Source of the DNA: Streptomyces scabichelini
GTDB taxonomy: Bacteria > Actinomycetota > Actinomycetes > Streptomycetales > Streptomycetaceae
NCBI RefSeq assembly: GCF_011045015.1
Contig: NZ_JAAKZY010000035.1
Coordinates: 1-62,029 of the forward strand
Reading direction: 5' to 3'
Length of the DNA: 62,029 nucleotides
Part shown: piece by piece, positions 50,308 to 58,768 of the stretch
Layout of the letters: the number at the start of each line of letters is the position of its first letter
Numbering within the stretch: the first letter of the stretch is position 1
The notes under the pieces: generated by a model
The model's database searches: none
What the model saw: the letters and a program-made list of their open reading frames with translations, nothing else
What the model was told of the DNA's origin: nothing
Translations under genes and position numbers: made by a program

Positions 50308-50964
50308 TCAGCTCCTGTCGCGGTCTCGGCGCCGCAGGATGGTGTCGATCCAGTCGGCGACCAGTTCCTGTTCCGCGTCGCTCAGCTCCGCGGCACGATG
50401 CGCGATCCGGCGCAGCCCGTGCGCGTTGCGCAGCCTGGCGAGCGGGTCCTGCCCCGCGGCCTCGCGCAGTTCGGCCAGGACGGGCTGGAGGGCGTCGTCG
50501 AGGGCGGACGCCGGCTCGGCGGACAACCAGCCGTTGGGCGCGCCGAAGAAGAACTCCTCGATCCCGGCCTGGGTGGCCGCCAGCGGACCACCGGAACGCA
50601 CCGCGCGCGGCTCCGCCCCTTCCGCCCCCTGCTCGACGTGTGTTTTCTTCCGGCCGTTGACGAGGTTCGACAGGGAGGCCCGGGACGCCCCGAAGGATGC
50701 GGCGATCTCCCCGTACGAGTGCCGGTGCCCGTCGTCGCGAAGCCGCGTCTCCCGCAGATGCTCGAAGCGGCGGATGATCCGGTCGGTGACATCCTCCGCA
50801 GGAGGTTCCCTGCCGTCCAGGAGCGTCTCGATGACGTCCTTGGGGACGCCGCTCTCGGCCCAGAGCCGTTCCAGGTCGAGTACGTCCTCACGGCTTTGTC
50901 CCTCCCCGAGGAGGGCGTCGATGTGGCTCAGGGTCTCGGCGAGCGCACTGAGCGGATCTCTCAC
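50308..50964 (-). CDS. XRE-type DNA-binding protein, copy 2
   Basis: From GTG 50964 (AGGAG 8 bp upstream) the protein is 218 aa; longer starts to 51042 lack a ribosome-binding site. It aligns with copy 1: LAETLSHIDALLGEGQSRED, LWAESGVPKDVIETLLDGRE, then the helix-turn-helix YGEIAASFGASRASLSNLVN, GRKKTHVEQG and the tail LARLRNAHGLRRIAHRAAEL, LVADWIDTIL. An acidic insert follows the helix-turn-helix. It probably binds DNA as a repressor and is the partner of the second metalloprotease. Confidence 0.78.
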   Translation of the reverse strand: MRDPLSALAETLSHIDALLGEGQSREDVLDLERLWAESGVPKDVIETLLDGREPPAEDVTDRIIRRFEHLRETRLRDDGHRHSYGEIAASFGASRASLSNLVNGRKKTHVEQGAEGAEPRAVRSGGPLAATQAGIEEFFFGAPNGWLSAEPASALDDALQPVLAELREAAGQDPLARLRNAHGLRRIAHRAAELSDAEQELVADWIDTILRRRDRDRS

Positions 50965-51327
50965 CGGCACGTCTCCTGAAGTCGAGTGGTGGGCCACGAA
51001 GACGATACCGCAATAGCCACAGATGACTACTCCAGTTGACATCCGTCTCGGTGGGTTGCAGGATCATGACACGACGTGAAGACCGGTCTTCGCGCCGCGG
51101 TCACGGCTGCATCAGCGTGTCGCGGGCGTGAGGCTCGTGTGTGCCCCCACGGGGGAGGGTGCACCGAGCAACGCGGTCTGCGGCCGTGCACCGTTCAGGT
51201 GTGCGCGGCCGCGGACCGCATCCACCCGAACGGGATTGTCAGTGGTGGACGGCAAGCTGGACTCAGCGCCACCGCTGTGCGACGGCGCGTGCACACAGGA
51301 GCCGAGCCGAACCGGGAGAGTCGTCCC

Positions 51328-51558
51328 ATGCCGACCGCCGTACTGACCGACCACGAACGCACCGCCGTGCAGGCCTATCTGCGCCTGTTGCACACGGTAC
51401 GAGCCGCGCTGGACGACCCGCCCGGCACGGGCCCCCGGCCCGTCGTCGTACCGCCCGCCGCCCTCGCGGAGGCCGAGCGGGCGCTGGCCGCGGCGGGACT
51501 TGCGGGCAACGAGGAGGCGTTCTTCCGGCTGCTGCACGCCTGGTGCCCGGAGCCGTGA
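51328..51558 (+). CDS. small helical protein of unknown function
   Basis: This 76-aa protein starts at an ATG after CGGGAGAG. It is all helix-forming: TDHERTAVQAYLRLLHTVRA, LAEAERALAAAGLAGNEEAF, FRLLHAWCPEP. Codon use is typical (third-position GC). No family is recognised. It stands alone, convergent to the phosphopantetheinyl transferase gene. The 285 bp before it (51043-51327) show no gene. Confidence 0.55.
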   Translation: MPTAVLTDHERTAVQAYLRLLHTVRAALDDPPGTGPRPVVVPPAALAEAERALAAAGLAGNEEAFFRLLHAWCPEP

Positions 51559-51621
51559 GCCTCGCCCAGCCGCTGCCCGGGCGCCTGGTCAGCCCCGGCC
51601 GTACGACAACCGGAGGCCGGA

Positions 51622-52308
51622 TCACCCACGGTCGTAGGCCACCGTCACCGCGGTCGCCACAAGACCCCGGTCCACCGTCCAGCGGCCGTCGAAGTGATCG
51701 AGGCGGCGACCGTCCACCACCGGGCCTGCCACGAGGAGTTGGGCACGGAAGAAGCCCGAGGTGGCGTGCCCGGGGGCCATGCCGACCTCTATGTCCGCCT
51801 CCGTGAAGTCCAGCCACTTCCCGGTGAGGGGGAACCACGCCTTGTAGACCGACTCCTTGGCGCTGAACAGGAGCCGGTCCCAGTGGACTGTCGGATGCTC
51901 GGCGGAGAGCTCGCGCAGCCGGCCGTCCTCGGCGGGCAGGGCCACGGAGGACAACACGCCCTCCGGGAGCGGCAGATGGGGCTCCGCGTCGATGCCGAGC
52001 GAGGCCAGGTCGCTGACGCGGGCCAGCGCCGCGGCGCCGTAGCCCTCGCAGTGCGTCATGCTGCCGATCAGGCCGGCCGGCCACTGCGGGGCGCCGCGGT
52101 GGCCGGTCAGCACGGCCTGCGGAGCGACGCCGAGCTTTTCCATCGCACGCCGGGCACAGGTGCGTACGACGGTGAACTCGCGGCGCCGCTTCTCCACGGC
52201 CCGTGCGATCAGCGCCTGTTCGTCGGGATACAGCGTCGCGCCCTCGAGCTGCTCGTCACCGTGTGCCTCCACGGCCACGACCGGGTCCGGGAGCAACTCC
52301 TCGATCAC
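51622..52308 (-). CDS. 4'-phosphopantetheinyl transferase (Sfp type)
   Basis: This 228-aa protein has the three family motifs: IGSMTHCEGYGAAAL (residues 82-96), SLGIDAEPHLPL (with the Mg ligands Asp107 and Glu109) and FSAKESVYKAWFPLTGKWLD (148-167, with Glu152 and Lys156). It transfers phosphopantetheine from CoA to carrier proteins of polyketide and nonribosomal peptide synthesis. Its start overlaps the end of the metallophosphoesterase gene by 53 bp, so the two are translated from one transcript. No carrier-protein gene lies in the window; such enzymes usually serve clusters elsewhere. Confidence 0.9.
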   Translation of the reverse strand: MIEELLPDPVVAVEAHGDEQLEGATLYPDEQALIARAVEKRRREFTVVRTCARRAMEKLGVAPQAVLTGHRGAPQWPAGLIGSMTHCEGYGAAALARVSDLASLGIDAEPHLPLPEGVLSSVALPAEDGRLRELSAEHPTVHWDRLLFSAKESVYKAWFPLTGKWLDFTEADIEVGMAPGHATSGFFRAQLLVAGPVVDGRRLDHFDGRWTVDRGLVATAVTVAYDRG

Positions 52309-53164
52309 TGGATCCGACCTCCATCGGCAGAATGCGGCGCAGCGTATCCGGTGGTCCCGGGCGCTTGCGCCACTCGCGGGGGTAACCCACCGACACCTCC
52401 TCGAAGCGGACGCCGTCGAGCCAGGTGGTGCGGGGAATGTGCAGGTGCCCGTACACCATGGCGGTGACGCGGAACCTGCGGTGCCAGTCCGCGGTGCGCA
52501 GGGTGCCGCACCACATCGCGAACTCCGGGTACCAGAGGACTTCCGTCGGGTGCCGGTCCAGCGGGTAGTGGTTGACGAGGACCGTGGGCAGTTCGCCGGG
52601 GATGTCCGCGAGCCTGCGCTCGGTCTCGGCGACGCGGGCCCGGCACCAGTCTTCGCGGCTCGGGTACGGGTCGGGGTGCAGCAGATGCTCGTCGGTGCAG
52701 ACGACGCCGGTCCCGTGGGCGTAGGTGAGGCCCTCGTCCTTGGTGGTGCAGCCCTCGGGCAGATACGAGTAGTCGTAGAGGAGGAAGAGCGGTGCGACGG
52801 CGACGGGTCCGCCCGCGCCCTCCCACACCGGGTACGGGTCCTCGGGGGTCGTCACGCCGATCTCACGGCAGAGGGCGACGAGGTGTTCGTAGCGGGCCAC
52901 GCCGCGCAGGGTGACGGTGTCGCTGGGGTGGGTCCACAGTTCGTGGTTGCCGGGTGCCCAGATCACCTTGCGGAAGCGGCCGCTGAGCGTTTCGAGGGCC
53001 CAGCGGATGTCGGCCACGGTCTCCGCGACATCGCCGGCCACCAGGAGCCAGTCGTCGTCGGACTCGGGGCGCATCTTCTCGACGAGGGCGCGGTTCTCGG
53101 CGTATCCGATGTGCAGATCGCTGATGGCCAGCAGCCGCCCCGCACGGCTCGCCGTCGACGTCAC
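52256..53164 (-). CDS. calcineurin-like metallophosphoesterase
   Basis: From GTG 53164 (AAGGGG upstream) the protein is 302 aa. The five family motifs are present: AISDLHIGYAENR (DxH), LVAGDVAETVADI (GD), WAPGNHELWTHP (GNHE), VLVNHYPLDRHP (H) and VYGHLHIPRTTW (GHxH). It binds two metal ions and hydrolyses a phosphoester; the substrate is unknown. The overlap with the phosphopantetheinyl transferase gene is conserved-looking and may reflect CoA-related or carrier-protein-related hydrolysis, by inference. Confidence 0.87.
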   Translation of the reverse strand: MTSTASRAGRLLAISDLHIGYAENRALVEKMRPESDDDWLLVAGDVAETVADIRWALETLSGRFRKVIWAPGNHELWTHPSDTVTLRGVARYEHLVALCREIGVTTPEDPYPVWEGAGGPVAVAPLFLLYDYSYLPEGCTTKDEGLTYAHGTGVVCTDEHLLHPDPYPSREDWCRARVAETERRLADIPGELPTVLVNHYPLDRHPTEVLWYPEFAMWCGTLRTADWHRRFRVTAMVYGHLHIPRTTWLDGVRFEEVSVGYPREWRKRPGPPDTLRRILPMEVGSSDRGVAPGPGRGRGGTR

Positions 53165-53439
53165 CCTCGCCCCTTCCGCGAACCGGGACGTCCCTGACGC
53201 GCCCCGGATGGGAACACAAGAACACATCCGCCCGACACCGTACAAGCGGCTTCAGCAGCCGTACGAAAAGGAGAATCCGTAACACGGACGTAGCAGCACA
53301 GTCGCCACGGAAGCCCTATGATCGGCCCAACACAACCGCCCGCTCACCGTTTCCGAACGGCGGTTTTGTGTACCTCCAAACTCCTTGGCCGGGCTCGGCC
53401 TGCTTCGCCGTGCCCGCGAACCATGAAAGGACGGCCTGA

Positions 53440-54588
53440 ATGGTCTCTCGCGTACGCGTCTGGCTCAACCGCACGTACGCGGAGAACGTGTTCTTCATGG
53501 ATCAGCTGCGGGAGAATCCCAGCGGCCGTCCCGTCGAGATCCATGCGACGCACGGAGACCCCGACTCTCCCATCCTGGCCGCCGCCGACACCGCGGAGCT
53601 GGAGCCGAGGGGGCTGTCCCCGGCCGCGTACGTCGAGTACGCGCTCGATCAGTGCGCCCGGCACTCGATCGACGTTTTCGTGCCGGTGCTGCACCAGGCG
53701 GCGGTCGCCGCGCACCGCGAGGAGTTCGCCGCGGCCGGTACGGCCCTGCTCGCGCCGCCCGCCGAGGCCGTGACGACCTTCCAGGACAAGGTCATCGCGT
53801 ACGAGTCGGTCCAGGCGCTCGGAGTCCCGGTGCCGCCGTGGTGGCGGGTGCGGACCGAGGACGAACTGCTCGCGGCGGTCGACGCGTTGGAGGCGGACGG
53901 CCACAAGGCGTGCTTCAAGCCGGCGTCGGGTGCGGGCGGAGTCGGCTTCCGGATCATCACGCGCGCCCCCTTCTCGCTCATGCACCTCAACGGATTCCCC
54001 AGCCCGTATGTGCCGCTGAACCTCGTCGTCGACGCGCTGCGGCACGCCGAGGGACCCGTCGACTGGCTGGTGATGCCGCGCCTCGAAGAGCCCGAGGTGT
54101 CCGTCGACTGTCTCACCGGTCCGGACGGCCGGGTGCGGATGGCGGTGGGCCGGACCAAGAACGGGCGCCGGCGCGGTTTCACCCTGCACGCGTCGTGGAT
54201 CGAGCCGTCGCGGCTCATCGCCCAGGCCTTCGGTCTGCACTACCTCACCAACATCCAGTTCCGCATGTACGAGGACGAGCCGGTGCTCATGGACGTCAAT
54301 ACGCGCCCGGCCGGCGGACTGCACCAGCTCTCCCTGTGCGGCCTCAACGCCCCTTGGGCGGCGGTGCGGTTGGCGCTGGGCGAGGACCCGGGCGAGCTGG
54401 TTCCGGCGTTCCTGGGTCCGGACTACGCGGTGGTCGCGGGTCCGCGGGCGCTGCGTGCGGTGTCGCTGCCTCAGCCGCGCCTGGACGGCCTTCCGCCCAC
54501 CCTGCCGGCCGTCCCCGCCCCCGACGGGGGTCCCACCGCTCGGGCCAAGCCGAGGGTGGGAGAGGAGACGGCCGCCAGCCCTGCCTGA
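53440..54588 (+). CDS. ATP-grasp enzyme
   Basis: This 382-aa protein starts at ATG 53440. An N-terminal Rossmann-like part (RVRVWLNRTYAENVFFMDQL, VFVPVLHQAAVAAHREEFAA) precedes the ATP-grasp domain: TFQDKVIAYESVQALGVPVP, KACFKPASGAGGVGFRIITR (glycine loop), DWLVMPRLEEPEVSVDCLTG and the Mg-binding end MDVNTRPAGGLHQLSLCG. ATP-grasp ligases join a carboxylate to an amine or thiol through an acyl phosphate. The substrate is unknown. It is convergent with a sulfotransferase gene. The tail (PPTLPAVPAPDGGPTARAKP) is low-complexity. Confidence 0.85.
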   Translation: MVSRVRVWLNRTYAENVFFMDQLRENPSGRPVEIHATHGDPDSPILAAADTAELEPRGLSPAAYVEYALDQCARHSIDVFVPVLHQAAVAAHREEFAAAGTALLAPPAEAVTTFQDKVIAYESVQALGVPVPPWWRVRTEDELLAAVDALEADGHKACFKPASGAGGVGFRIITRAPFSLMHLNGFPSPYVPLNLVVDALRHAEGPVDWLVMPRLEEPEVSVDCLTGPDGRVRMAVGRTKNGRRRGFTLHASWIEPSRLIAQAFGLHYLTNIQFRMYEDEPVLMDVNTRPAGGLHQLSLCGLNAPWAAVRLALGEDPGELVPAFLGPDYAVVAGPRALRAVSLPQPRLDGLPPTLPAVPAPDGGPTARAKPRVGEETAASPA

Positions 54589-54619
54589 TCCCTTTCGCCA
54601 GGACGGCCGTCGCGTCCGG

Positions 54620-55495
54620 TCAGCCGGCCGGATATCCCCAGGCCTGCGCCAACTCGACCAGTCGGGGCGGCAGTTCGGCCTGTGGGTCGGCCGGGCGGGC
54701 CGACTGGATGCGGCCCGACTTGATGGTCTCGCTCCAGTCGCCGAGCTGGGGGCGGAAGGTGCCGTGGTCCTTCTTGCCGTAGTCGAGCATCGCCGGCTCC
54801 CAGGGAACCTTGAGGTAGTCGCACAGGCCCCGGGTGGTCGCCTCGGGATCGGCGGTGAGGTCCTCGTACGTGATCACGTGGGCGTCGGTGAGGCTCTGGC
54901 GGGCCTCGTCCAGCTTCTCGCTGTAGTCGAGGACCTCGGCACGGATCTGTTCGTGGTCGGGCTCGGCGCGGCGGTTGGTGAGGGAGGTGACGACCGCGCC
55001 CGGGTGGCGGAGCAGGATGACGTAGCGCGCGTTGGGCCAACATCGTTGCAGCCGGGGCCAGATGAGGGTGTTCGGCGGGGTCTTGTCGACGATGATCTCC
55101 TTGCCGCTGCGGGAGAGCTCCAGATGGAGCACGCGGTCCCACAGGACGTGTTCCAGCTCCTCCTTGTCCAGTTCCAGCGCCTTCATGGCGTCCGAGGTGA
55201 AGTCACGGGCCAGATGGACGTGGAGGGTGCGCAGATGCATCTCGTGCGGGGCGCGGATCCGGGAGTGGCTGTTGAGCAGGACCCGCAGCAGGGTCGAGCC
55301 GGAGCGCACCGAGGAGAGGACGAAGACCGGCGAGTCGACCAGGCGCGGGGCGCGCGGGGCGACGTACACGTCCTTCGAGGCCCGTTGCGCCGGCATGGCG
55401 TCGAGGCTCCGGCGGGGCGGGCTCACCGCCTGGGCCATCAGTCTGCCGCGGCGCTTCAGCCCTTTGCGGATCGCGGCGATACGTGGGTCCCGCAC
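54620..55495 (-). CDS. sulfotransferase-family protein
   Basis: This 291-aa protein starts at GTG 55495. The PAPS 5'-phosphosulfate loop is FVLSSVRSGSTLLRVLLNSH (residues 58-77) and the 3'-phosphate site is RYVILLRHPGAVVTSLTNRR. The dimer or C-terminal segment DYGKKDHGTFRPQLGDWSET follows. It would transfer sulfate from PAPS to a hydroxyl or amine of a small molecule or glycan. It is convergent with the ATP-grasp gene and separated by 31 bp. The acceptor is unknown. Confidence 0.85.
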   Translation of the reverse strand: MRDPRIAAIRKGLKRRGRLMAQAVSPPRRSLDAMPAQRASKDVYVAPRAPRLVDSPVFVLSSVRSGSTLLRVLLNSHSRIRAPHEMHLRTLHVHLARDFTSDAMKALELDKEELEHVLWDRVLHLELSRSGKEIIVDKTPPNTLIWPRLQRCWPNARYVILLRHPGAVVTSLTNRRAEPDHEQIRAEVLDYSEKLDEARQSLTDAHVITYEDLTADPEATTRGLCDYLKVPWEPAMLDYGKKDHGTFRPQLGDWSETIKSGRIQSARPADPQAELPPRLVELAQAWGYPAG

Positions 55496-55588
55496 GGTGA
55501 CACCCCTCTTTTTCTCTTACCTTCGCCTTGCCGCGCCATCCCAGGGGTACCGGGCGAACTTCAGGTGTCGTGAAGGCAACGGGCCGTA

Positions 55589-55617
55589 GTCACGGCGGGC
55601 CGAAAACCCGCCGTGAC
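55589..55617. terminator. terminator hairpin after the alpha-mannosidase gene
   Basis: GTCACGGCGGG and CCCGCCGTGAC form a perfect 11-bp stem with a 7-nt loop (CCGAAAA), 42 bp beyond the mannosidase stop. Confidence 0.85.
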
Positions 55618-55658
55618 CAGGCCTCTTACCGCTTCCTTAATTCTTCGTGCAAACGGGA

Positions 55659-58600
55659 TCAGGCGTTCCGCCGCGTCAACCGCAGCGTCTGCACCTCGAA
55701 GGGGCGCAGCGACACCGTCACCGCGTCGCCGTCCACGCCGGCCTCCGTGAGGGGTCGCTCCAGGAGGTCGGTGACCTGGGCCCCGGCCAGCGGGAAGCCG
55801 GTGCGCAGGGTGCCCTCGGCGCGGCCGCCACGGCACTCGTAGAGGCGTACGACGACGTCGCCGGACTCGTCGTCGGCGAGCTTGACCGCCTCGACGGTCA
55901 CACCCGCGCCCTCGACGCTCACCACCGGCTCGGCCGCGCCGGCCGAATCCGCCACCCGCAGCGGCAGGTTGAGCGCGTAGCCCTCCGCAACCGTGTCCTC
56001 GATCGTCGCGCCCGGCAGCAGCGCGTAGGTGAAGCGGTGCTTGCCCTGGTCGGCCTCCGGGTCGGGGATGCGCGGGGCGCGGACCAGGCTGAGGCGGACC
56101 GTGGTGGTGGTACCGCCGTCCTCGCGGACCGTGCGGGAGACGTCGTGGCCGTACGTGGAGTCGTTGATCACCGCGACTCCGTAGCCGGGCTCGCCGATGT
56201 GCACCCAGCGGTGGTTGCAGACCTCGAAGCGGGCCGACTCCCAGCTGGTGTTGGTGTGGGTGGGGCGCTGGATGTGGCCGAACTGGATCTCGGCGGAGGA
56301 GTGCGCGGCCCTGATGTCCACCGGGAACGCCGCCTTGAGGATCTTCTCCGTCTCGTGCCAGTCGATCTCCGTCTCGATGTCGATACGGGGGCTGCCCGCG
56401 CGGACGGTGATGGTCTGCGTGATGCGCGACCCCTTGCCGAAGGCGCGCTCGACGCGGATCGCGCCGAGGAGCGGGTCCTCCTCGACGACCGTGACGGCTT
56501 CGGCGTCGAGCAGGTCCGTGTAGCGGTTCTTGTAGTGCTTGTCGATGTCCCAGGCGTCCCAGTAGTTCGGGAGGTCGGTGTGCAGCCGGAGCAGGTTGCC
56601 CTGGTCGGCGAGGACTTCGCGGTCGGCTCGCAGATCCCGTACGGAGGACAGGGTGCCGTCCTCGGCGACCTCGACGCGTACGAGGCCGTTGTCGAGGACG
56701 CGACCGGTGACCGTCACCGGCTGTGGGGGTTCGCCCGCTGCGAGCGGTGCGCTGCCGTTCGCGGGGACCTCGGTGTACATCGGGACGCCGACCGAGGTGC
56801 GCACGACCTCGGCGCGGTCGCACGGGCTGGTGTTGAACACCCGCGGCTCCCCCGAGCCGAGTGCCGCCACGGCCTCGGCCGTGAGGGCCTGGACCTCCTG
56901 AGCGACCCGCGCGTACTCCGCCTCCGCCTCCCGGTGCACCCAGGCGATCGACGAGCCCGGCAGGATGTCGTGGAACTGGTGCAGCAGGACGGTCTTCCAG
57001 AGCCGGTCGAGCTTCTCGTACGGGTAGGAGTAGCCCGGCGCGTGCAACGCCGCCGTGGTCGCCCACAACTCGGCCTCGCGCAGCAGGTGTTCGCTGCGCC
57101 GGTTGCCCTGCTTGGTGCGGGCCTGGGAGGTGTAGGTGGCGCGGTGCAGCTCCAGGTAGAGCTCGCCGACCCAGACGGGGGCGTCGGGGTACTCCTCGCG
57201 GGCGTCCGCGAAGAACTTGTCGGGGTGCTCGACGACGACCTTCGCGGAGCCCTCCAGGTCTGCGAGCCGCCGGGCCCGCTCCATGATCTCGCGGGTGGGG
57301 CCGCCGCCGCCGTCGCCCCAGCCGAACGGCGCCAGGGAACGCGTACCGCCGCCCTTCTCCTGGTAGTTGCGTACGGCGCGGTCCATCTCCTCGCCGCTGA
57401 ACCGGGCGTTGTAGGTGTCGACCGGCGGGAAGTGGGTGAAGATGCGGGTGCCGTCGATGCCCTCCCACCAGAAGGTGTGGTGGGGGAACTTGTTCGTCTG
57501 GTTCCAGGAGATCTTCTGGGTCAGGAACCAGTCGTTGCCCGCGAGCTTGGCGAGCTGCGGATAGGCGGCGGTGTAGCCGAAGGAGTCCGGCAGCCACACG
57601 CCCTTGGTCTCCACGCCGAAGTGCTCCATGAAGAACTTCTTGCCGTGCACGAGCTGGCGGGCGATCGCCTCACCGCCGGGCAGGTTTCCGTCGGCCTCGA
57701 CCCACATGCCGCCGACCGGGGCCCACTGGCCCTTCTCGACGGACTTCTTGATCCGCTCCCACACCTGCGGGTAGTTGTCGCGCACCCACTCGTACTGCTG
57801 GGCCTGCGAGCAGGCGAAGATGAAGTCCTCGTACTCGTCGGCCAGTGCCGTGACGTTCGAGAAGGTGCGGGACGTCTTGCGCTTGGTCTCGCGGATGGGC
57901 CACAGCCAGGCGGAGTCGATGTGCGCGTGGCCGACGCCGGAGACGGTGTGGGCGCTGGCGTGCGCGGGCTTGGCCAGGGCGGGCGCGAGCACCGCGCGGA
58001 CGGCGGCGGCGCTGCCGGAGACGTCGTCCAGGTCCACGGTGTCCATGGCCCGGTCCAGGGTGTGCAGGATCTCGTGGCGGCGCGGGTCGTGCTCTTCGAG
58101 ATGGACCATCAGTTCGCGCAGCACCTGGAGGTCCAGGTCGAGGTGGAACACGTCCTCGTCGAGGACGGCGAGGTCTGCGCGCTGGAAGGTGTAGATCGGC
58201 TTGTCGCCTGCGGTCAGCACATCGCCCATGGCGGTCGGGCGCGAGAAGTTGTCGGCGAGGATGTCCGGGTTGGAGGCGGCCTCGACGAGGTAGTGGATCT
58301 CCTCGCCGCCCGTTGCCGGGTTGGCGATGGGCACGTACTGGTTGAGCGGGTTGACGGCCTTGAGCGGAGTGCCGTCGGCGAGGTGGACGAGCGCCTCGGC
58401 CTGGTTGCCGGGCCAGTCGCCGATGAACCCGAGGTCGACGACGGCCTCGACGCGCCTGCCGGCCCACTCGGCGGGCACCTGCCCGCGCATCCGGAACCAG
58501 GTCGTCCCCCACGGCGGGCCCCAGGGGGTGTCCATCGCGAAGGGCTCGTACGAGGCCGCCGCGGCCTCCTCGAAGGGGACGGGCTCCCCCGGCGCCTGCC

Positions 58601-58706
58601 AGGCCTCGACCTCGAAGGGCACGGAGGCGGCGTAGATCGCGGTCTTGATGCGCTGGTCGTGGACGCGCTGGACGCGCTCCTCGATCCGGCGGCGTTCGTC
58701 ATGCAT
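55659..58706 (-). CDS. GH38 alpha-mannosidase
   Basis: This 1015-aa protein has an N-terminal beta domain, the catalytic domain with zinc ligands in GVGHAHIDSAWLWPIRET (His260 or 262 and Asp264) and the nucleophile Asp374 in VWLPDSFGYTAAYPQLAKLA. The middle helical part contains TVLLHQFHDILPGSSIAWVH (another zinc-ligand His), and C-terminal beta domains follow. No signal peptide is seen, so it acts in the cytoplasm on imported manno-oligosaccharides or glycoconjugates, like other bacterial GH38 enzymes. It is the last gene of the DeoR-GH4-GH38 operon and is followed by a strong terminator. Confidence 0.92.
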   Translation of the reverse strand: MHDERRRIEERVQRVHDQRIKTAIYAASVPFEVEAWQAPGEPVPFEEAAAASYEPFAMDTPWGPPWGTTWFRMRGQVPAEWAGRRVEAVVDLGFIGDWPGNQAEALVHLADGTPLKAVNPLNQYVPIANPATGGEEIHYLVEAASNPDILADNFSRPTAMGDVLTAGDKPIYTFQRADLAVLDEDVFHLDLDLQVLRELMVHLEEHDPRRHEILHTLDRAMDTVDLDDVSGSAAAVRAVLAPALAKPAHASAHTVSGVGHAHIDSAWLWPIRETKRKTSRTFSNVTALADEYEDFIFACSQAQQYEWVRDNYPQVWERIKKSVEKGQWAPVGGMWVEADGNLPGGEAIARQLVHGKKFFMEHFGVETKGVWLPDSFGYTAAYPQLAKLAGNDWFLTQKISWNQTNKFPHHTFWWEGIDGTRIFTHFPPVDTYNARFSGEEMDRAVRNYQEKGGGTRSLAPFGWGDGGGGPTREIMERARRLADLEGSAKVVVEHPDKFFADAREEYPDAPVWVGELYLELHRATYTSQARTKQGNRRSEHLLREAELWATTAALHAPGYSYPYEKLDRLWKTVLLHQFHDILPGSSIAWVHREAEAEYARVAQEVQALTAEAVAALGSGEPRVFNTSPCDRAEVVRTSVGVPMYTEVPANGSAPLAAGEPPQPVTVTGRVLDNGLVRVEVAEDGTLSSVRDLRADREVLADQGNLLRLHTDLPNYWDAWDIDKHYKNRYTDLLDAEAVTVVEEDPLLGAIRVERAFGKGSRITQTITVRAGSPRIDIETEIDWHETEKILKAAFPVDIRAAHSSAEIQFGHIQRPTHTNTSWESARFEVCNHRWVHIGEPGYGVAVINDSTYGHDVSRTVREDGGTTTTVRLSLVRAPRIPDPEADQGKHRFTYALLPGATIEDTVAEGYALNLPLRVADSAGAAEPVVSVEGAGVTVEAVKLADDESGDVVVRLYECRGGRAEGTLRTGFPLAGAQVTDLLERPLTEAGVDGDAVTVSLRPFEVQTLRLTRRNA

Positions 58707-58768
58707 GTGCGGGTCTCCTCGGGGGGCTCTGCTTCAGGCCTCAGGGCTCTACCCAAGCCTCGGGTTCT

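Noticed and set aside
54569..54608. Terminator between the ATP-grasp and sulfotransferase genes
   Set aside because: GACGGCCG and CGGCCGTC could pair, but the loop is over 20 nt and one arm is inside the coding sequence; support is too weak to annotate.
51622..55495. A secondary-metabolite gene cluster around the PPTase
   Set aside because: No carrier protein, ketosynthase, adenylation or terpene synthase gene is present; the genes look like separate housekeeping or accessory functions.
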